Part shown: in pieces, positions 4,772 through 6,041 of the stretch | Layout: every line of letters begins with the position of its first letter | Numbering within the stretch: the stretch's first letter is position 1 | Assembly (NCBI GenBank): GCA_947165805.1 | Contig: CAMVBT010000158.1 | Coordinates: 1-6,041 of the forward strand | Length of the DNA: 6,041 nt | DNA from: an uncultured Clostridia bacterium | GTDB lineage: Bacteria; Bacillota; Clostridia; Oscillospirales; Ruminococcaceae | Direction: 5' to 3' | Notes under the pieces: model-generated | Database searches by the model: none | The model's input: the letters and a program-made list of their open reading frames with translations, nothing else | What the model was told of the DNA's origin: nothing | Made by a program: the position numbers and the translations under genes

Positions 4772-6041
4772 ATGAAAAAACTGTTTATAAAGAAGTCGCT
4801 GACAGCCGTATTCGCAGCCGCGGCGGCACTTCTGTCCTCATGTGCGCAGCCGTCTGCTCCCGCGGCGACGGAGGCAGCGCAGACTTCCGCGGATACGGCA
4901 GCAGCGCAGGCTTCCGCCGCGGAGCCGGAGGAGAAGAACGAGCTCACCGCGCTTGAAGTCACCCGTCTCATGGGCAACGGAATAAACCTCGGCAATACCA
5001 TGGAGGCCTATAACCACGCGGGCTATCTGAACGGGCAGGACCCCACAAATTTCGAGAGCATCTGGGGTATGCCGCATACCACGCAGGAAATGGTGGACGG
5101 CATGAAGGCCTCGGGCTTCGATACCCTGCGCGTGCCTGTGGCATGGTCGAACGGCATGAACTACGAAAGCGGCGACTACACCATTGACGAGCGCCTTTTC
5201 GCCCGTGTCGAGGAGATAGTCAACTACGCCCTGAACGCCGATATGTATGTCGTCCTGAACGAGCACTGGGACGGCGGCTGGTGGGGAATGTTCGGCTCCG
5301 CGTCCGAGGAGACCCGCGCAAAGGCAATGGAGATGTACAAGGCGATGTGGCAGCAGATAGCCGAGCGTTTCCGCGACTATCCGTACAAGCTGATACTGGA
5401 GTCGGAGAACGAGGACCTCGGCGACGGCCTCAACAGCACCGTGATGTGCGAGGATTCCGGTCATCTCAAAGGCGACGAGATATACGACAAGATATATGAG
5501 ATAAACTCCGAGTTCGTGAAGGTGGTGCGCGGCACCGGCGGCAGAAATGCCGACCGATTCCTGCTGATAGCGGGCTACAACACCGACTTCGACCACACCA
5601 GCGACGACAGGTACAGAATGCCCGAGGACTCGGCAGAGAACAAACTGATAGTTTCGGTGCATTACTACGGACCGTGGGATTACTGCGGCACCAAGGCCGT
5701 CAACCAGTGGGGCTCGCCGGTGCAGTACAGGGAGCAGAACGAGACCCTCGCGAAAATGGCGAAGTTCACCGAAAAGGGCTACGGCGTCATAATAGGCGAG
5801 TACGGCGTACTGACCGATGGCAAGCCCACCCCGAAGCCCGACACCGACATCTATTTCACGAACTTCCTCAATAACTGCGACCTGTATAACTACTGCCCGC
5901 TGCTGTGGGACTGCAACGGCCTTTACCGCCGCCGCGAGGGCAGGATATACGACGAGACCATAGCGAAGCTCTTCCTCGACCGCAGCTTCGCGGCGCAGTC
6001 CTCGCTCACAGAAGAGCAGGTGAAGGAGAACGCGAGAAAAG
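4772..6041 (+). CDS. Glycoside hydrolase family 5 lipoprotein, endoglucanase-like (3' end outside the window)
   Basis: At least 423 aa are encoded, with no stop before the window end. The signal peptide ends in the lipobox LSSC with Cys24 as lipid anchor, followed by an Ala/Thr/Gln/Glu-rich linker to about residue 58, so the enzyme is probably held at the outer face of the membrane. The GH5 barrel follows: INLGNTME (71-78), an ESIWG-type loop, the conserved Arg in DTLRVPVAW (Arg120), NEHWDGGWW (163-171), the acid/base Glu214 in ESENED, His297-Tyr298 in VSVHYYG, the nucleophile Glu343 in VIIGEYG, and Trp379 in LLWDCNG. The order matches GH5 cellulases, with general likeness to GH5_4 at the N-terminal motifs; the NE-D and HWDGGWW variants make the subfamily uncertain. 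Likely substrates are beta-1,4-glucans, xyloglucan or mannans. The catalytic domain appears nearly complete; the last visible residues (SLTEEQVKENARK) may be its end or lead to another module. The gene shares a transcription unit with the upstream binding protein. Confidence 0.92.
   Translation, partial: MKKLFIKKSLTAVFAAAAALLSSCAQPSAPAATEAAQTSADTAAAQASAAEPEEKNELTALEVTRLMGNGINLGNTMEAYNHAGYLNGQDPTNFESIWGMPHTTQEMVDGMKASGFDTLRVPVAWSNGMNYESGDYTIDERLFARVEEIVNYALNADMYVVLNEHWDGGWWGMFGSASEETRAKAMEMYKAMWQQIAERFRDYPYKLILESENEDLGDGLNSTVMCEDSGHLKGDEIYDKIYEINSEFVKVVRGTGGRNADRFLLIAGYNTDFDHTSDDRYRMPEDSAENKLIVSVHYYGPWDYCGTKAVNQWGSPVQYREQNETLAKMAKFTEKGYGVIIGEYGVLTDGKPTPKPDTDIYFTNFLNNCDLYNYCPLLWDCNGLYRRREGRIYDETIAKLFLDRSFAAQSSLTEEQVKENARK

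Noticed and set aside
4838..5662. A 274-codon minus-strand open frame opposite the GH5 gene
   Set aside because: The opposite strand encodes an unmistakable GH5 with all catalytic motifs; the antisense translation is Val/His/Arg-rich and unlike any protein I know.

Overview
The window looks like chromosomal DNA from an anaerobic, plant-fibre-associated Firmicute, most likely Ruminococcus/Oscillospiraceae-like. This is inferred from three things: strong AGGAG-type ribosome binding sites, Gram-positive-style lipoproteins with long Ala/Thr/Gln/Glu linkers, and a family 5 glycoside hydrolase beside a sugar-type solute-binding protein. Coding DNA is fairly GC-rich, while the one real intergenic gap is sharply AT-rich. 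All genes are on the + strand.

Region 1 (about 28-3002) is a complete three-gene operon for the proton-translocating NAD(P) transhydrogenase in its split form (pntAA, pntAB, pntB), as in Rhodospirillum rubrum. The genes are packed tightly: a 1-nt gap between pntAA and pntAB, and a 4-nt GTGA overlap between pntAB and pntB. A strong intrinsic terminator follows. PntAA (NAD(H)-binding domain I) and the C-terminal domain III of PntB (NADP(H)-binding) exchange hydride. PntAB and the N-terminal part of PntB form the membrane proton channel. Any promoter for this operon lies upstream of the window.

Region 2 (about 3003-3153) is an AT-rich regulatory gap. It holds a good sigma-70/SigA-type promoter (TTGATT, 17 nt, TATAAT), an imperfect AT-rich palindrome just upstream of the -35, and a second copy of the palindrome's left arm just after the predicted start of transcription. 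The arrangement looks like an operator pair, but that is inference.

Region 3 (3154 to the window end) holds two lipoprotein genes 31 nt apart, probably one transcription unit. The first encodes an extracellular solute-binding protein of the carbohydrate type with an unexpected four-cysteine zinc-ribbon-like insertion. The second encodes a surface-anchored GH5 endoglucanase-like enzyme that runs off the window end. A plausible reading is that the enzyme cuts a beta-glucan or related plant polysaccharide at the cell surface and the binding protein captures the oligosaccharides. No ABC permease gene is visible in the window.

Most of the window is ordinary, well-known biology. The items most worth a second look are the zinc-ribbon-like insertion in the binding protein, the binding-protein/GH5 pairing, the repeats around their promoter, and clade-type variation in otherwise conserved motifs of PntB and the GH5.
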